Part shown: piece by piece, positions 47,655-60,937 of the stretch | Numbering within the stretch: position 1 is the first letter of the stretch | How the letters are laid out: every line of letters starts with the position of its first letter | From: Oreohelix idahoensis | Taxonomy: Eukaryota > Mollusca > Gastropoda > Stylommatophora > Oreohelicidae | NCBI GenBank assembly: GCA_024509875.1 | Contig: JAMPIV010012171.1 | Coordinates: 248,001 to 312,000 of the forward strand | DNA length: 64,000 nt | Reading direction: 5' to 3' | Program-made: the position numbers and the translations under genes | Notes under the pieces: generated by a model | What the model was told of the DNA's origin: nothing | The model's input: only the letters and a program-made list of their open reading frames with translations | Databases searched by the model: none

Positions 47655-48657
47655 ACAATAATAACGCGAATGTTTCTTTCTTGGAACGTGAAAGAAGGAC
47701 TTCAATAACAAGCCGGCACGTCAACGAGTGCCAATGTGTATAGGGACGAACTCGTTGGATTTACTGACATCATAATTTATTTAGGACGAAAATACGTTGA
47801 CGACAACAGGTTACAGTACTCCAACATGGATTTCACAGTAAACGTACATGTAGCATATATATGGGCATGGTACAGGCATAGTAACTTCCTCACATAAGAT
47901 CAGGGTTTGACCTTGCGTCAATGTCATGACCGTTAGGACTATTCAACCATAAAGATCTTGGAATAAATATATTGATTCTATCCTACAATTCTGGTCGGGT
48001 ACTTTAGTAGCTTGGTACCCCTGACATGGCAGATCCATACATACTTGCATCTAATATAAACAACGAAGGTTATGTCCTAGTGCTTGGCTAACCTCTCTTC
48101 GTCGTCGTGACTCGTACGACGGCAATCCATATATTATTACAATCCAATAAACCGTAAAGGATGAAGCCTTGAATCCTTTATAATATTAAAATACTTTCGG
48201 TGAAATTCCCCGTTGATCCATTATAGCACCCCTTTGCAGAAAGGTGCTAGCTAGATGCCAACGAAGGATGGTGACACGAAAGTTCAAGTAAACAATTCAC
48301 TTCTTACCAAAAACTGGTTCGGACTTACGTGTAGTGTAATCCGACAATGACTTCTACCAAGAAGACATTGTACCAGAAGAATAACTAACCCAACACACTG
48401 GGTATATATAGGAATATAGGCAACAGACTCAATGTCTGGCTTGAGATGCTGGCTTTCATTTTTTTAACCTCTGACGTCATCTGCCTTGCTTGGACACAAG
48501 CGCGCACGAATTCCCCTACACCAAATTGTGCATATTCGTGCGTGACAGAAGACATTTATAAAAACTAGCATCAACATAAGTTGGTGCGTACTCACTCAAC
48601 CGAAGTATAACCTGATGACCACCCGTGAGTGTTTAGAATACAATAAAGGAGGCATCA
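47655..48657 (-). repeat. Element 2 3' LTR
   Basis: The copy matches 55749-56751 base for base in the parts I compared, except for changes at about 47735 (G here, A in the partner) and 47957 (A here, G in the partner). It lies next to the polypurine tract and has no indels relative to its partner. Confidence 0.95.
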
Positions 48658-49497
48658 GCTTCCTTCACACCGTCCGCAAAAAAATTTAATTCTATTAAAT
48701 TTTTTTTTCTTTAATTAACGCGGAGAGGTGAAACAAGCTTACAATTATGTATTATATACTAATAATACTAATAATGCAAGAGAGGCATATTAATCAATAA
48801 GAGGAGAGTGAACGAACAAAATCAAATTCAACTCAACTCAACAACAAATATGCATAAAAGCATATCATCACAATTGACCACCTTTGGAACATTGTGGAAG
48901 AGATGAAAGAAAATCAAAGCATAAAGGATGATTAATTGAAACCAAATGCAATAAGAAATAAAGAGATATGGTAATACATGAATTTAAAGGAAAAGATGAA
49001 AATGCATAAAAATTAAAAAATGAGAAGTGGCAAAAATCAAAGAATATGAATACAACACTTGAAGTCATCAACACACCTAACCGTGTCTAAGGATGAGTAG
49101 TATCATAGAATAACTACCAATGACGTATCACTATCTAAAATGAGTGATAGTTACTCGATGTAATCATTAGGATTAAAATATTTATAGTTAATTATATTAA
49201 ACTAATTAAACTAATTAAATATGTTCATTAATCACAATGTACTGAATAATGTTTCAGTTCATTACACTGCTACAAGTTCAATTAGTTCTTGAAGATTCTA
49301 AGTTAACTTCAAAACCAGTTCATAAACACGAAGATCCTTAAAAGTTTTAGTATGTTGAAATACCAAAGATTCCACAAAATATTGTTAAATAGTTCACGAT
49401 ATACTATTGTTTATCTAAATTCACAATGTATCTTTACGCAGATAATGTCATAAATACTAAAAGTTATGTGATCCTCACTGTTATATATATAATTCAC

Positions 49498-49534
<37 letters not shown>

Positions 49535-49646
49535 TTTCCGCTTCAAGTAATTCAACGGAATGTTACAACTTTATTCACTTGACTAAGTATGTACCAAAAA
49601 AAAAATTGTCACTGATTCACAAAGTAAAGTTCAAAGAACGTCATGT
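48658..49646 (-). other. Element 2 3' untranslated region
   Basis: About 1 kb of AT-rich sequence without an envelope-like frame. It contains a run of 33 T at 49500-49532 and a polypurine tract next to the LTR. Confidence 0.65.
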
Positions 49647-49934
49647 TTACAAATGTGATGTAGTATGTGTAGAGGCATCCACATTTGTAGGGCGTACCAA
49701 GTCGCATGATTCACTCGGGCAGCGGGACAAAATATCAGCGAAAACGTTCTGTGATCCAGGTATTGCCCGGATTGTGAAACAGTAGGGTTGCAATGAAATT
49801 GCATATCTGGTGGACTTTGCAGATCTGACGTCTTTGGTGTTTAATGCAGTAAGTGCTTTCTGATCCGTCTCTACAAAGAAATGTGATCCAAGAAGATAAC
49901 GTTGGAGTTTAGTTATAGACCACACGAGAGACAA
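49647..49934 (-). pseudogene. Element 2 RNase H, C-terminal part
   Basis: This 95-residue segment continues RNase H after a frame break from 49913-52450. It carries VETDQKALTA with the third acidic residue (D24) and FADILSRCP with the fourth. The downstream tail is short and ends at 49647. The first RNase H Asp lies in the upstream frame. The break sits near 50007-50011, at a short C run on the coding strand that is one base shorter than the reading frame needs. Confidence 0.88.
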
Positions 49935-52450
49935 AAGTTCCTTATCGAGAACGGAGTACTTTTGTTCAGCCGACGTAAGTTTCCTTGAAACGAACAGTAC
50001 TGGGTGCAGGTGCCCGCATACTCCTGTAGTAACACGCTTCCAATACCGTAGGCAGAGGCGTCACTGCGCAAGATGAAAGGGAGGTTCGCATTAGGCAATT
50101 GTAACATAGAAGGTTTAGAAAAGAATGCCTTAATGGTGTCCAACGCGATTTGGTGTTCCTCCGACCACCGAATCACGTTAGCCGCGCCCTTTTTTAATAA
50201 CGAAGAGAAAGGTGCAGTAATAGTGGACAGATGAGGTATGAACTTAGCGTAGAACTGAACAAGACCCAATAGTGATCTCACTTGTTTCTTAGTTTTGGGA
50301 GTAGAAATGTTGAGGATCTTAGAGACATTACTGTCCTCAGTATATAACCGACCGTGACCAACGCGGTGGCCTAAAAATGAAATTTCGTGAAAACCCACGA
50401 AAGCTTTAGAAGGCTTAGCCGTTAAATTACATGACCGTAAAGTAGACAGTAATGTTTTCAATCCAATAATGTGTTCATCCCATGTGTCATTAAAGAGACA
50501 AATGTCGTCAATATATGTAATGACATCGGGACGATGAGAAAGTACGCGACGCATCATGCGTACAAATGTAGCCGGTGCATTTACTAAACCGAATGGCATG
50601 AAATTATATTGGAATAACCCCCGTGGAGTAGAAAAAGCAGTAAGTGGCTTTGCCCTTTCTGTCAATGGGACTTGCCAATATCCCTTTGAGAGGTCAAGTT
50701 TTGTAAAGAAAGTAGAGTTAGACAGTTTAACCAATAAATCTTCTAACAATGGCAATGGTTCCGCGTCAAACTGGGTAAGTTTGTTTAACTTCCTATAATC
50801 CACACAGAGACGGATATTGTTATCTTTTTTTCTAATTATGACCATAGAACTAGAATAAGGTGATGTAGATGGTTCAATTATTTTTAACTTTTGCATCTCA
50901 TCCAATTCCTTATCAACCTGAGAACGAAAGTGCAGAGGTATAGGATATGGACGGACTCGAATAGGTGTATCGTCAGTTAATAGAATGTCATGTTGAATAA
51001 CTGACGTACGACCTGGGATGTCAGTGAGAACATCTTGAAAAGATCTAAGAACAGCGGAAACTTGCTGATGTTGATCCACCGACAGATCAGTAGAAATAGT
51101 AACGTCATTCCAACTTTCATTAGGATGGAGTGGTACCACAGGTAAAGGTAAAGGTACGTCATGAAAAGAAGATTCTTCTTCTTGAATGACGGATAAAGAA
51201 GAATAGTGTTGGATAGGTGGTGTAGGCTCATCGGTTGCCTGAAACACTGACTGAAGATAGTCAGGACGAGTGTAATATTCCTTCAACATGTTGATATGGA
51301 AAGTCTTATGCTTTCCCATGACATCGACAATATAATCAACATCGGAGATCCTAGATATTATTTTAAAAGGACCTCTCCAAGTAATAAGGAGACGATTGTC
51401 TTTGCAAGGCAATAAGACATATGCCTCATCGCCAGGAAGAAGTTGGCGGAGACGTCTATATCTGTTGGCAAAAAGTCGAGCATTTTCTTTAGCTTGTTCT
51501 GATGATGTGGTAGCTAATCTACACGCATCTATTATTCTTTCTCTTAAAGAAATCACGTACTCGTAAGAAGATTGAGTTTCATCAGTGATATTATCTTCAA
51601 TAAGTAAGTCGTGTAGTAACGACATAGGACCGCGCGGTTGAACGCCAAAGACCAATTGAAAAGGAGAAAATCCGGTAGCCTCATTCTGTACTTCGCGATA
51701 CGCAAAAAGCGCCGCGGGGAGGACTCTGTCCCAATTTTCAGGATGGTCCTGAGTTATCTTTCCCAACAACTGTTTAAGCGTCCTATTCTGCCTCTCAATT
51801 AATCCATTCGACATCGGATGGTAGATAGCACTGAGCGATCTATCTATGCCTAATAACTTCATAACTTGGGACATAGATTCCGATATGAATTGGACTCCAT
51901 GGTCCGATAAGATCTTTCTAGGAAAACCTAAACGTGAGAAAATCAACCACAATGCATCTGCAACACTGGCAGAAGAAGTATTCTTAAGAGGTATGGCCTC
52001 TGGCCAACGAGTACACATGTCAATACAAGTGAGTATATGTGTATGACCTCTAGCTGATGGTTGCATAGGACCAATTATGTCAATTGACATTTTCTCAAAC
52101 GGCCGAATCGGAATGTCCGCAGCCTGAATCGGAGCTGCGTGGTATGGACCACGTACTTTGACCTCCTGACATGTTGTACAAGAGCGGCAGTAAATATTGA
52201 CATCCCTATGGACGCCTGGCCAATAGAATGCAGATAGCACTCTAGATTTTGTTCTGGAAAACCCCATATGGCCCGCACATTGAGTGTCGTGCGCATGGTG
52301 TAATATACGACCTCTCATTGTCGTAGGTACCAAGATCTGAGAACGTACGGATGAATCAGCATCTCGTATTACTCTCACTAATATCCCATTCTTTAAAGCA
52401 AATCTATGTTTAGATCCTGTATAAGGAGTATTACCAGTGTTATTAGACAA
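49913..52450 (-). CDS. Element 2 integrase and reverse transcriptase
   Basis: This 845-residue frame encodes two enzymes fused in the unusual order. Integrase has the HHCC module (H54, H61, C91, C94), the D,D35E triad D124, D183, E219, and the C-terminal GPY/F module (WRGPF, 358-362). RT follows: LCVDYRKLN (548-556), D586 in KLDLSKGYW, MPFGLVNAPATF and YIDD (646-649). The RNase H start has D797 in LRSDAS. Residues after about 814 are out of frame. The Met is not necessarily the natural start, since a seven-base homopolymer near 52444-52465 separates this frame from upstream protease sequence. The products reverse-transcribe and insert the element. Confidence 0.94.
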   Translation of the reverse strand: MSNNTGNTPYTGSKHRFALKNGILVRVIRDADSSVRSQILVPTTMRGRILHHAHDTQCAGHMGFSRTKSRVLSAFYWPGVHRDVNIYCRSCTTCQEVKVRGPYHAAPIQAADIPIRPFEKMSIDIIGPMQPSARGHTHILTCIDMCTRWPEAIPLKNTSSASVADALWLIFSRLGFPRKILSDHGVQFISESMSQVMKLLGIDRSLSAIYHPMSNGLIERQNRTLKQLLGKITQDHPENWDRVLPAALFAYREVQNEATGFSPFQLVFGVQPRGPMSLLHDLLIEDNITDETQSSYEYVISLRERIIDACRLATTSSEQAKENARLFANRYRRLRQLLPGDEAYVLLPCKDNRLLITWRGPFKIISRISDVDYIVDVMGKHKTFHINMLKEYYTRPDYLQSVFQATDEPTPPIQHYSSLSVIQEEESSFHDVPLPLPVVPLHPNESWNDVTISTDLSVDQHQQVSAVLRSFQDVLTDIPGRTSVIQHDILLTDDTPIRVRPYPIPLHFRSQVDKELDEMQKLKIIEPSTSPYSSSMVIIRKKDNNIRLCVDYRKLNKLTQFDAEPLPLLEDLLVKLSNSTFFTKLDLSKGYWQVPLTERAKPLTAFSTPRGLFQYNFMPFGLVNAPATFVRMMRRVLSHRPDVITYIDDICLFNDTWDEHIIGLKTLLSTLRSCNLTAKPSKAFVGFHEISFLGHRVGHGRLYTEDSNVSKILNISTPKTKKQVRSLLGLVQFYAKFIPHLSTITAPFSSLLKKGAANVIRWSEEHQIALDTIKAFFSKPSMLQLPNANLPFILRSDASAYGIGSVLLQEYAGTCTQYCSFQGNLRRLNKSTPFSIRNFCLSCGL

Positions 52451-52690
52451 ATGAAAAAAATTTTTTCAAAGAAGCATCATTCTTTTGTAATGTCATAAAT
52501 GACTCCCGTGAAATAGGAGTGTTAACATCATCATTATTACCTTGGACAGTAGGTACAGTAGGTGTATCTTGCAACATATCTTGAGCTTGTGCTCTAGTTA
52601 CAACTGCATTAGCAGTATGTATATGTCGCTTTTCCCAATTAGCAATTTGCTGTGGGGTACACTCTTTAATGCCATGTATCCGACCAAGTA

Positions 52691-53713
52691 TTATGTCACA
52701 AACTGGTGACGGGAGGAGACATGCATGTACATTTCCTGAAAAAAAAATGGAGTGTGAATATTAATTATAGCTGTGGGAAATGTTTCTACAGTTCCTCCAA
52801 ACGTGCGGCATTTAATGGTCTTTCCAGTGGCACAGGATGGGTTGACCAAAGAGCTTCTGACGCCGATCGTAGAGCAACCTGAATCGAAAAGGACAGAGCA
52901 TGGAATAAAATTTATAAAACCACGATTGAAATTAAGTCTTCCTTCTCCATTGTGAGCTGAAGTAGCCGTACACACAGCTGGTAGACTGGGTAACACATGT
53001 CCGCAACGGAGTGTCGTGATCGCCTTGGGCTGGAACAGGGTTTTACATTCTTGGCAACACTTTATCTGTTCATAATCAATAGAACAAGACATTGCATTAT
53101 GAGTGTTATTATTTGTATTATTCTCTTTGTTAACATGTGTGTCAACAATAGCTACATTAGTTTGATGGCGTGGCCCTCTGCTAGACGATCTATCTCTACG
53201 TCGCGATCGACCATCATTTCTAAAATTGCCATTATTATCATTTCTGCTTGTGTTACCGTATTGATTTGAATGATAGTTAGCGCTATCACTGTTATGGCTT
53301 TGACCATAAAATCTATTACGAGAATCTTGTCTATTGTTAGGATTCTGAGATTTAGATCGCCAATTTTGTTTATAAGTACCTACTTGATAATTTCCATACT
53401 TATTGTTATCCCAATCTCTTGATTTGTGAAATTGACCCCAAGAATTGTTATATGGAGAAGAATGCTGAAATTGTTTCCCCTTATAAAAATTACAAGAATT
53501 GAAATTCTCGTTATTTCCCTTTTTGTAGTTTCTGTCATTACTTAAAGAGCGATGGCGTCTGCGATAATCTTGTTGTATAGCAAAAGCAACGGGAAATTCA
53601 TCTTTAACCTGAGTATTCCCAAAATTCAAGTTTGGGTGTGCAGTACAGTATTGTACACAGGTTTGCTGCATTTCATTTATGCTTGAATGTTTATGTTCGT
53701 GCAAAAAAAGCAA
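52691..53713 (-). pseudogene. Element 2 nucleocapsid and protease
   Basis: The 340-residue frame has an Asn-, Arg-, Tyr- and Gln-rich region (about 50-185) with SRRRDRSSSRG near 170. The C-x2-C-x13-C-x-H pattern follows (C220, C223, C237, H239), then the aspartic protease LFDSG (D277). The frame leaves the family after about residue 325 at a nine-base homopolymer (52739-52747), so the C-terminal protease loop is lost. The start shown uses TTG; the natural entry is from Gag, which overlaps by 23 bp in another frame. Confidence 0.87.
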
Positions 53714-54641
53714 GAAAAGCTGGGTTTACCGAGGACAAAACTTTATCGCGTAATAATAAATCTCTCAATGCGTCAAAAGTTTTATCCGTCTTGGATAATT
53801 CAATCCATCTATCCAATGTAAGTGCTATTTGATCAATAAAATCGTTAAAATGTTTTCCAGTTTGTGGGAGCATAGATTTGAATTTTAAACGATATTCATT
53901 AGCTGTCATTTGATATTTAACAAGTAAAGCAGTTCTGAGAGCCTCATAGTTATTTTTATCAGCAGTTGTTGCAATATGATATACTGACATAGCTTCACCC
54001 GTAAGTAGTTCTGATAATTTTACACAGTACTGAGATTTTTCCACGTGATAGGCCTCGCATGTTGCCTCGAACCTATGTAGATAATGAATCACATCGTCCG
54101 ATGGTGGATTAAATTTTGGCAATATTAAATGAAAATTTTTAATATTCCCTTGTTTAGATGAATTTTGGCCCTCCTGAGACTTTTGAGCAATAGCCTCCTG
54201 AGTTAATCGAAACTGATTAAATTCTAATTCCTTCATTTCTTTTTCATGTTGAATTTGAAGTTGATATTTTCTTGTATTTTCTTCAGCTAACAATCTCCTT
54301 TCTTCTGTTTCTTTTTGTTTACTTTCCAATTCCATTCTAGTCTTTTCCATTTCGAGTTTATATTTTTCTTCAGCCTCCAATCTTTTCTGATCTGCCTCCA
54401 ATTTCTTATGTTCCGCCTCACGCTGAAATCGTTTCTCATTTTCCTGAGACTCAAATATCCTCTTCTTTTCATTTTCCTCTGCTTCAAATCTCAAATTTTC
54501 TTGTTTCAGAAGTTCTAATTTCCTCTGTTCAGCTTCTATCTCTTGAGCCTTTTTGTATTCCGATAGTGCGAATGCTTTCGCCTCGTCAGGAGCCATCCCA
54601 ACGGATTTTGCCTGTTTCATAAAATATTCAAGCGACGACAT
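53691..54641 (-). CDS. Element 2 Gag (coiled coil and capsid)
   Basis: This 316-residue frame starts MSSLEYFMKQ, matching element 1 Gag. Residues about 20-155 are a long Glu/Lys/Arg-rich coiled coil. Residues 165-305 are capsid-like: LPKFNPPSDDVIHYLHRFEATCE, then LLTGEAMSVY, ALLVKYQ, LDRWIELSKTDKTFDALRDLLLRDK. A poly-T run on the coding strand at its end (plus strand 53703-53709) separates it from nucleocapsid by a +1 shift. Family role: particle assembly and RNA packaging. The N-terminal Gag is intact here but broken in element 1. Confidence 0.9.
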   Translation of the reverse strand: MSSLEYFMKQAKSVGMAPDEAKAFALSEYKKAQEIEAEQRKLELLKQENLRFEAEENEKKRIFESQENEKRFQREAEHKKLEADQKRLEAEEKYKLEMEKTRMELESKQKETEERRLLAEENTRKYQLQIQHEKEMKELEFNQFRLTQEAIAQKSQEGQNSSKQGNIKNFHLILPKFNPPSDDVIHYLHRFEATCEAYHVEKSQYCVKLSELLTGEAMSVYHIATTADKNNYEALRTALLVKYQMTANEYRLKFKSMLPQTGKHFNDFIDQIALTLDRWIELSKTDKTFDALRDLLLRDKVLSSVNPAFLAFFART

Positions 54642-55748
54642 TTTGATTTACTCACATAATTATCAATTAATTTACTTTAAGTGTGTGCAATACGTTCTTG
54701 TCTAAGAACGGTACCTAATTATCACTTAAATATACTAAATATTATTAATCAATTAAAATAATTTATACAATGAAATATTAAGAACAGACAAGAGCCAAAG
54801 ACAATAGCAACAACAATGACAAGACGAGATAATCAAAGACGAAGAAGACGATCGCAGAGGTCAACAAAATTAAAATGTGAAACTGAAATAGAATGTCGTA
54901 AAAATTTACGATGATAACTGCGATAAAAACTTACACAAGACAATTGACAACACAGTGTAAAAACATATATTTTGTAAAAAACTCAACGAAAGTCAGGTTA
55001 GAACGACAATAAGCCCATACAAGACACATCATAAAACTAATGTACGAATAAAAATAGCTACAAAAACAACGATTAAGACTTGACACTACAGCTAAACAGA
55101 TACTATTATAAGGAGCAACTAGCGATCTGAACGTCGGCAAGGTTTCTAGCCTTGTACCGGGATTATCGCTCAATTGAAACTTACAAAATGAGCCCTACAG
55201 AACGTCTGACGAAGAGCCCGAATTGGCTTCGAGATGGATCTCGTTTTCGACAGATCGACCTCCCTACCGCCCAGAACAAACATGGAACATAAAACATGCA
55301 TCACAAGAAATACTACAATGGACATATTAAAAAGCGGCTCAGCTAACATAAGACGGTGACAACGAACAGAGTAATACTTATCATTTCGTGATAAAATGCA
55401 ATTTCTAGGATTGCAGAGTCTTGCACTCCGGCGCTGTATCACCGAGGAAGCTTACGTAGCACCTGGTAGAGTCCGCAAATGATAGAAACAGTTGAGTCCA
55501 TCTTGACCTTGAGTAGCCGTTAGATTTTATAACCAGTCCAGGATGTTGTCGCCTTGAAAGACTGCATTTTTCTTTTCAACCGAGTTGGATTGAGTTCGAT
55601 TCCATAACTGAAAAAATGGACATTTTCAGACCACACTGCGCCGCCATAGTTGTAGCCTCGCTTTTCCTGGGGTGTGAACCGCTGACTAAAGGATGTTGAT
55701 GGTGTCGTAGTGACAACGGTCCAACACGGGCGATGCTATTTGGATTTG
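54642..55748 (-). other. Element 2 5' leader
   Basis: 1.1 kb of non-coding sequence between the 5' LTR and Gag. Short frames (55170-55442, 55576-55818) show no known domain. No primer-binding site could be assigned. Confidence 0.6.
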
Positions 55749-56751
55749 ACAATAATAACGCGAATGTTTCTTTCTTGGAACGTGAAAGAAGGACTTCAAT
55801 AACAAGCCGGCACGTCAACGAGTGCCAATATGTATAGGGACGAACTCGTTGGATTTACTGACATCATAATTTATTTAGGACGAAAATACGTTGACGACAA
55901 CAGGTTACAGTACTCCAACATGGATTTCACAGTAAACGTACATGTAGCATATATATGGGCATGGTACAGGCATAGTAACTTCCTCACATAAGATCAGGGT
56001 TTGACCTTGCGTCAATGTCATGACCGTTAGGACTATTCAACCATAAAGGTCTTGGAATAAATATATTGATTCTATCCTACAATTCTGGTCGGGTACTTTA
56101 GTAGCTTGGTACCCCTGACATGGCAGATCCATACATACTTGCATCTAATATAAACAACGAAGGTTATGTCCTAGTGCTTGGCTAACCTCTCTTCGTCGTC
56201 GTGACTCGTACGACGGCAATCCATATATTATTACAATCCAATAAACCGTAAAGGATGAAGCCTTGAATCCTTTATAATATTAAAATACTTTCGGTGAAAT
56301 TCCCCGTTGATCCATTATAGCACCCCTTTGCAGAAAGGTGCTAGCTAGATGCCAACGAAGGATGGTGACACGAAAGTTCAAGTAAACAATTCACTTCTTA
56401 CCAAAAACTGGTTCGGACTTACGTGTAGTGTAATCCGACAATGACTTCTACCAAGAAGACATTGTACCAGAAGAATAACTAACCCAACACACTGGGTATA
56501 TATAGGAATATAGGCAACAGACTCAATGTCTGGCTTGAGATGCTGGCTTTCATTTTTTTAACCTCTGACGTCATCTGCCTTGCTTGGACACAAGCGCGCA
56601 CGAATTCCCCTACACCAAATTGTGCATATTCGTGCGTGACAGAAGACATTTATAAAAACTAGCATCAACATAAGTTGGTGCGTACTCACTCAACCGAAGT
56701 ATAACCTGATGACCACCCGTGAGTGTTTAGAATACAATAAAGGAGGCATCA
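55749..56751 (-). repeat. Element 2 5' LTR
   Basis: This is the direct copy of 47655-48657. It starts TGATGCC on the coding strand and should carry the promoter for the element. It ends against unique sequence on the right at 56752. Confidence 0.95.
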
Positions 56752-57294
56752 TCATGGTGTCCTGAAAGAAGCCAATGCACAAAAGAAGGTTTTACTCATA
56801 TTAAAAGTAAGCAATTCATTTCTTTAGATAATGTTACGACAAGATGAAAACTGGTATATATTGTGACAACTGGAAAGATTGAAAAAAAAAACAACAGATT
56901 TTGAGGACGACAAAGGGAGAGATATTGGGCAGTGAGACATCGAGACGTAAATAAGTCAACAACAGGACTGATGGACAGTACTGGGTAATGGGGGTGTTGA
57001 GGATTGTTGCATGGTTTGCAAGCATCTGGGTTTGAGCTCGATTCGGATGGTTGCACCATGAAACACCTCGGCTGAATAAATAAATGAAATAGATCGCATA
57101 TATCGATGCATGACGCGTTAGACATAGTAACGAGAGTCGTTGTGTGGCCTTCGAGCCAAATGGCAGTGTTTTTTGTATCCTTACACTTAGCCAAAGTGTT
57201 TTAAAGATGTGGTATAACCACTCAAATGTGATAGTGCATAACTAGACAGTTATATTTAAAGCAGAAATAAAGAATGTATAAGGACCTTGAGTCT
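56752..57294. other. Unique sequence, no gene recognised
   Basis: A 132-codon minus-strand frame (56796-57194) has no recognisable domain and lies in otherwise unremarkable sequence, so I leave it uncalled. Confidence 0.45.
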
Positions 57295-57480
57295 TAAAAT
57301 ATTCTTCTTCTTCTTCTTCCGTCCTTAGCCAACGACCGGCAAAGCAGTCAGTGGCCATTACGCCTAGTGGCGTCTTAAGGGCAACAGCGAATAGATTTTC
57401 TTTGCCGTTGTTCCCATCACGCCTAATGGCGTCTTTAGGGCAACGACAAATCAATCCGTTTGTCGTTCTTTCCGTAATCA
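57295..57480 (-). mobile_element. LINE 3' end, copy 2 (minus strand)
   Basis: On the minus strand it contains GGCCACTGACTGCTTTGCCG, GTCGTTGGCTAAGGACGG and a GAA repeat tail, homologous to the ends at 37420-37466 and 63540-63600. Immediately upstream the ORF2 tail is frameshifted, and a partial duplication of the GACGCCATTAGGCGTGATGG-type segment occurs twice. Confidence 0.75.
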
Positions 57481-59717
<2,237 letters not shown>

Positions 59718-60231
59718 TTTGGTTTGGTTTGGTTTGGTTTGGTTTTTAATGACTATCTTCATTGCACACGGACAACGCCATCAGGGCTCCGATCTCCTCC
59801 CTTAGATCACACAAGGAGGATCTCAGCGCAGTGCACGAACTCCGTAGCACCGGCGAGAATCGCAATGTGTGTGTGTGTGCGTGTGCGTGTGCGTGTGTGT
59901 GTGATGTATAGGAATCACACATTCTATAAATATTTTTTGTGGTGGGGAGGTTTCCTAATTTTTAAATTTTACCAATGCAGCGGCCTGATAAGCCTACTCT
60001 TTACGATTTCCAACTTCCGTGGGATTTTTAACGTGCGCAACTTGCACACGGGACCTCCTATGTTTTACGCCCTTATCCGAGAAGGCTAGGCATCAAATAT
60101 GAGACCAGGGGGCGAGTATGACGTAATTAGGACCATTGGTTCTGAAAGAATCTTTCAATAAATTATAATCCCTCAACTGAGATTTGAACCCGAGGCGGAC
60201 GCCATACCCCTTAGCCACTCCGACCCCCTTG
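59718..60231 (-). mobile_element. tRNA-derived SINE, copy B
   Basis: On the minus strand the head (about 60180-60231) reads GGTCGGAGTGGCTAAGGGGT, an A-box match, then GGGTTCAAATCTC, a B-box match. The body carries GTGCTACGGAGTTCGTGCAC, and the 3' end is a run of AAACC units (59718-59745). A GT/GC microsatellite lies in the body at 59866-59901. It is homologous to copy A (40005-40616), lacks that copy's 142-bp insertion, and is about 510 bp long. Confidence 0.82.
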
Positions 60232-60777
60232 TAATCTCGTTAATAATTTACTACTCACGGGTCTTGGGTGTCTCTCTTTGTTTACTTCTGGCTATCACGT
60301 GGTTTACATTCATGCAGGGCCACCCGACAAATCGAATACTAAGATTCGTAAAGTGGTTTCGGGCTTCATTTCCTTCTTGTGATATCAGGTCGTATTCTGA
60401 CAGGAAAATGAAATATTTGTGTAGTGTAAGTATTCCATCTTGGTTTGCTTCATGACAAAAATCATATTGAAATTAACATCTTGAGGAAGGAATTTTGGTA
60501 TAATTCATAAGGCACCCGATTATCGATGCAAGGTGTGGTGGTCGCCGACCTATTTTCCACACAGTTGTTGGCACCATGTTAATTCATTCTTTACTCTTCA
60601 GCTCCCGTAGAGCATGGGCGATCAAAGATTCACCGCCTCCGCTCAAGGTCTTTCTGTGTCTTCTTTATCCCTCTACAGTATGTCTGCACGTCTCTTCTTG
60701 GTGTCTTGTTACCTCTCTTTACTTCTTACCCCGGGCATTTCATCACAAGGACTGCATTGTAATGGTACAAACTGGGC
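60232..60777. other. Non-coding spacer
   Basis: No gene is recognised. Frames starting at 60576 and 60614 run into the 39-bp tandem repeat and have no known domain. Confidence 0.45.
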
Positions 60778-60897
60778 TCCTCAATGTGTGTCCTATCAAA
60801 CCTCTAAGCCTTTAGTTCCTCAATGTGTGTCCTATCAAACCCCTAAGCCTCTAGTTCCTCAATGTGTGTCCTATCAAACCCCTAAGCCTCTAGTTCC
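60778..60897 (+). repeat. 39-bp tandem array (3 units)
   Basis: TCAATGTGTGTCCTATCAAA recurs at 60781, 60820 and 60859 with near identity. It is 13 codons long and open in one frame, giving a repeated peptide in the spurious frame 60614-60952. Confidence 0.92.
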
Positions 60898-60937
60898 ATT
60901 TTTGTCTGGTCCTCTCCATCACTTCCACATTGGTTAT

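Larger units (their letters stand above)
47655..56751 (-). mobile_element. LTR retrotransposon element 2 (Ty3/Gypsy, Gmr1-like)
   Basis: Direct LTRs of equal length (1003 bp) lie at 47655-48657 and 55749-56751. I noticed two substitutions between them, so insertion was recent. Between them on the minus strand are Gag, nucleocapsid-protease, integrase-RT and RNase H frames in the same order as element 1, with closely similar proteins but unrelated LTR sequence, so the two are sister families. On the coding strand the LTR starts TGATGCC and is preceded at the 3' copy by the purine-rich GGTGTGAAGGAAGC. I found no clear target duplication or primer-binding site. Confidence 0.94.

Noticed and set aside
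56796..57194. 132-codon minus-strand frame
   Set aside because: No known motif and no family evidence; probably chance.
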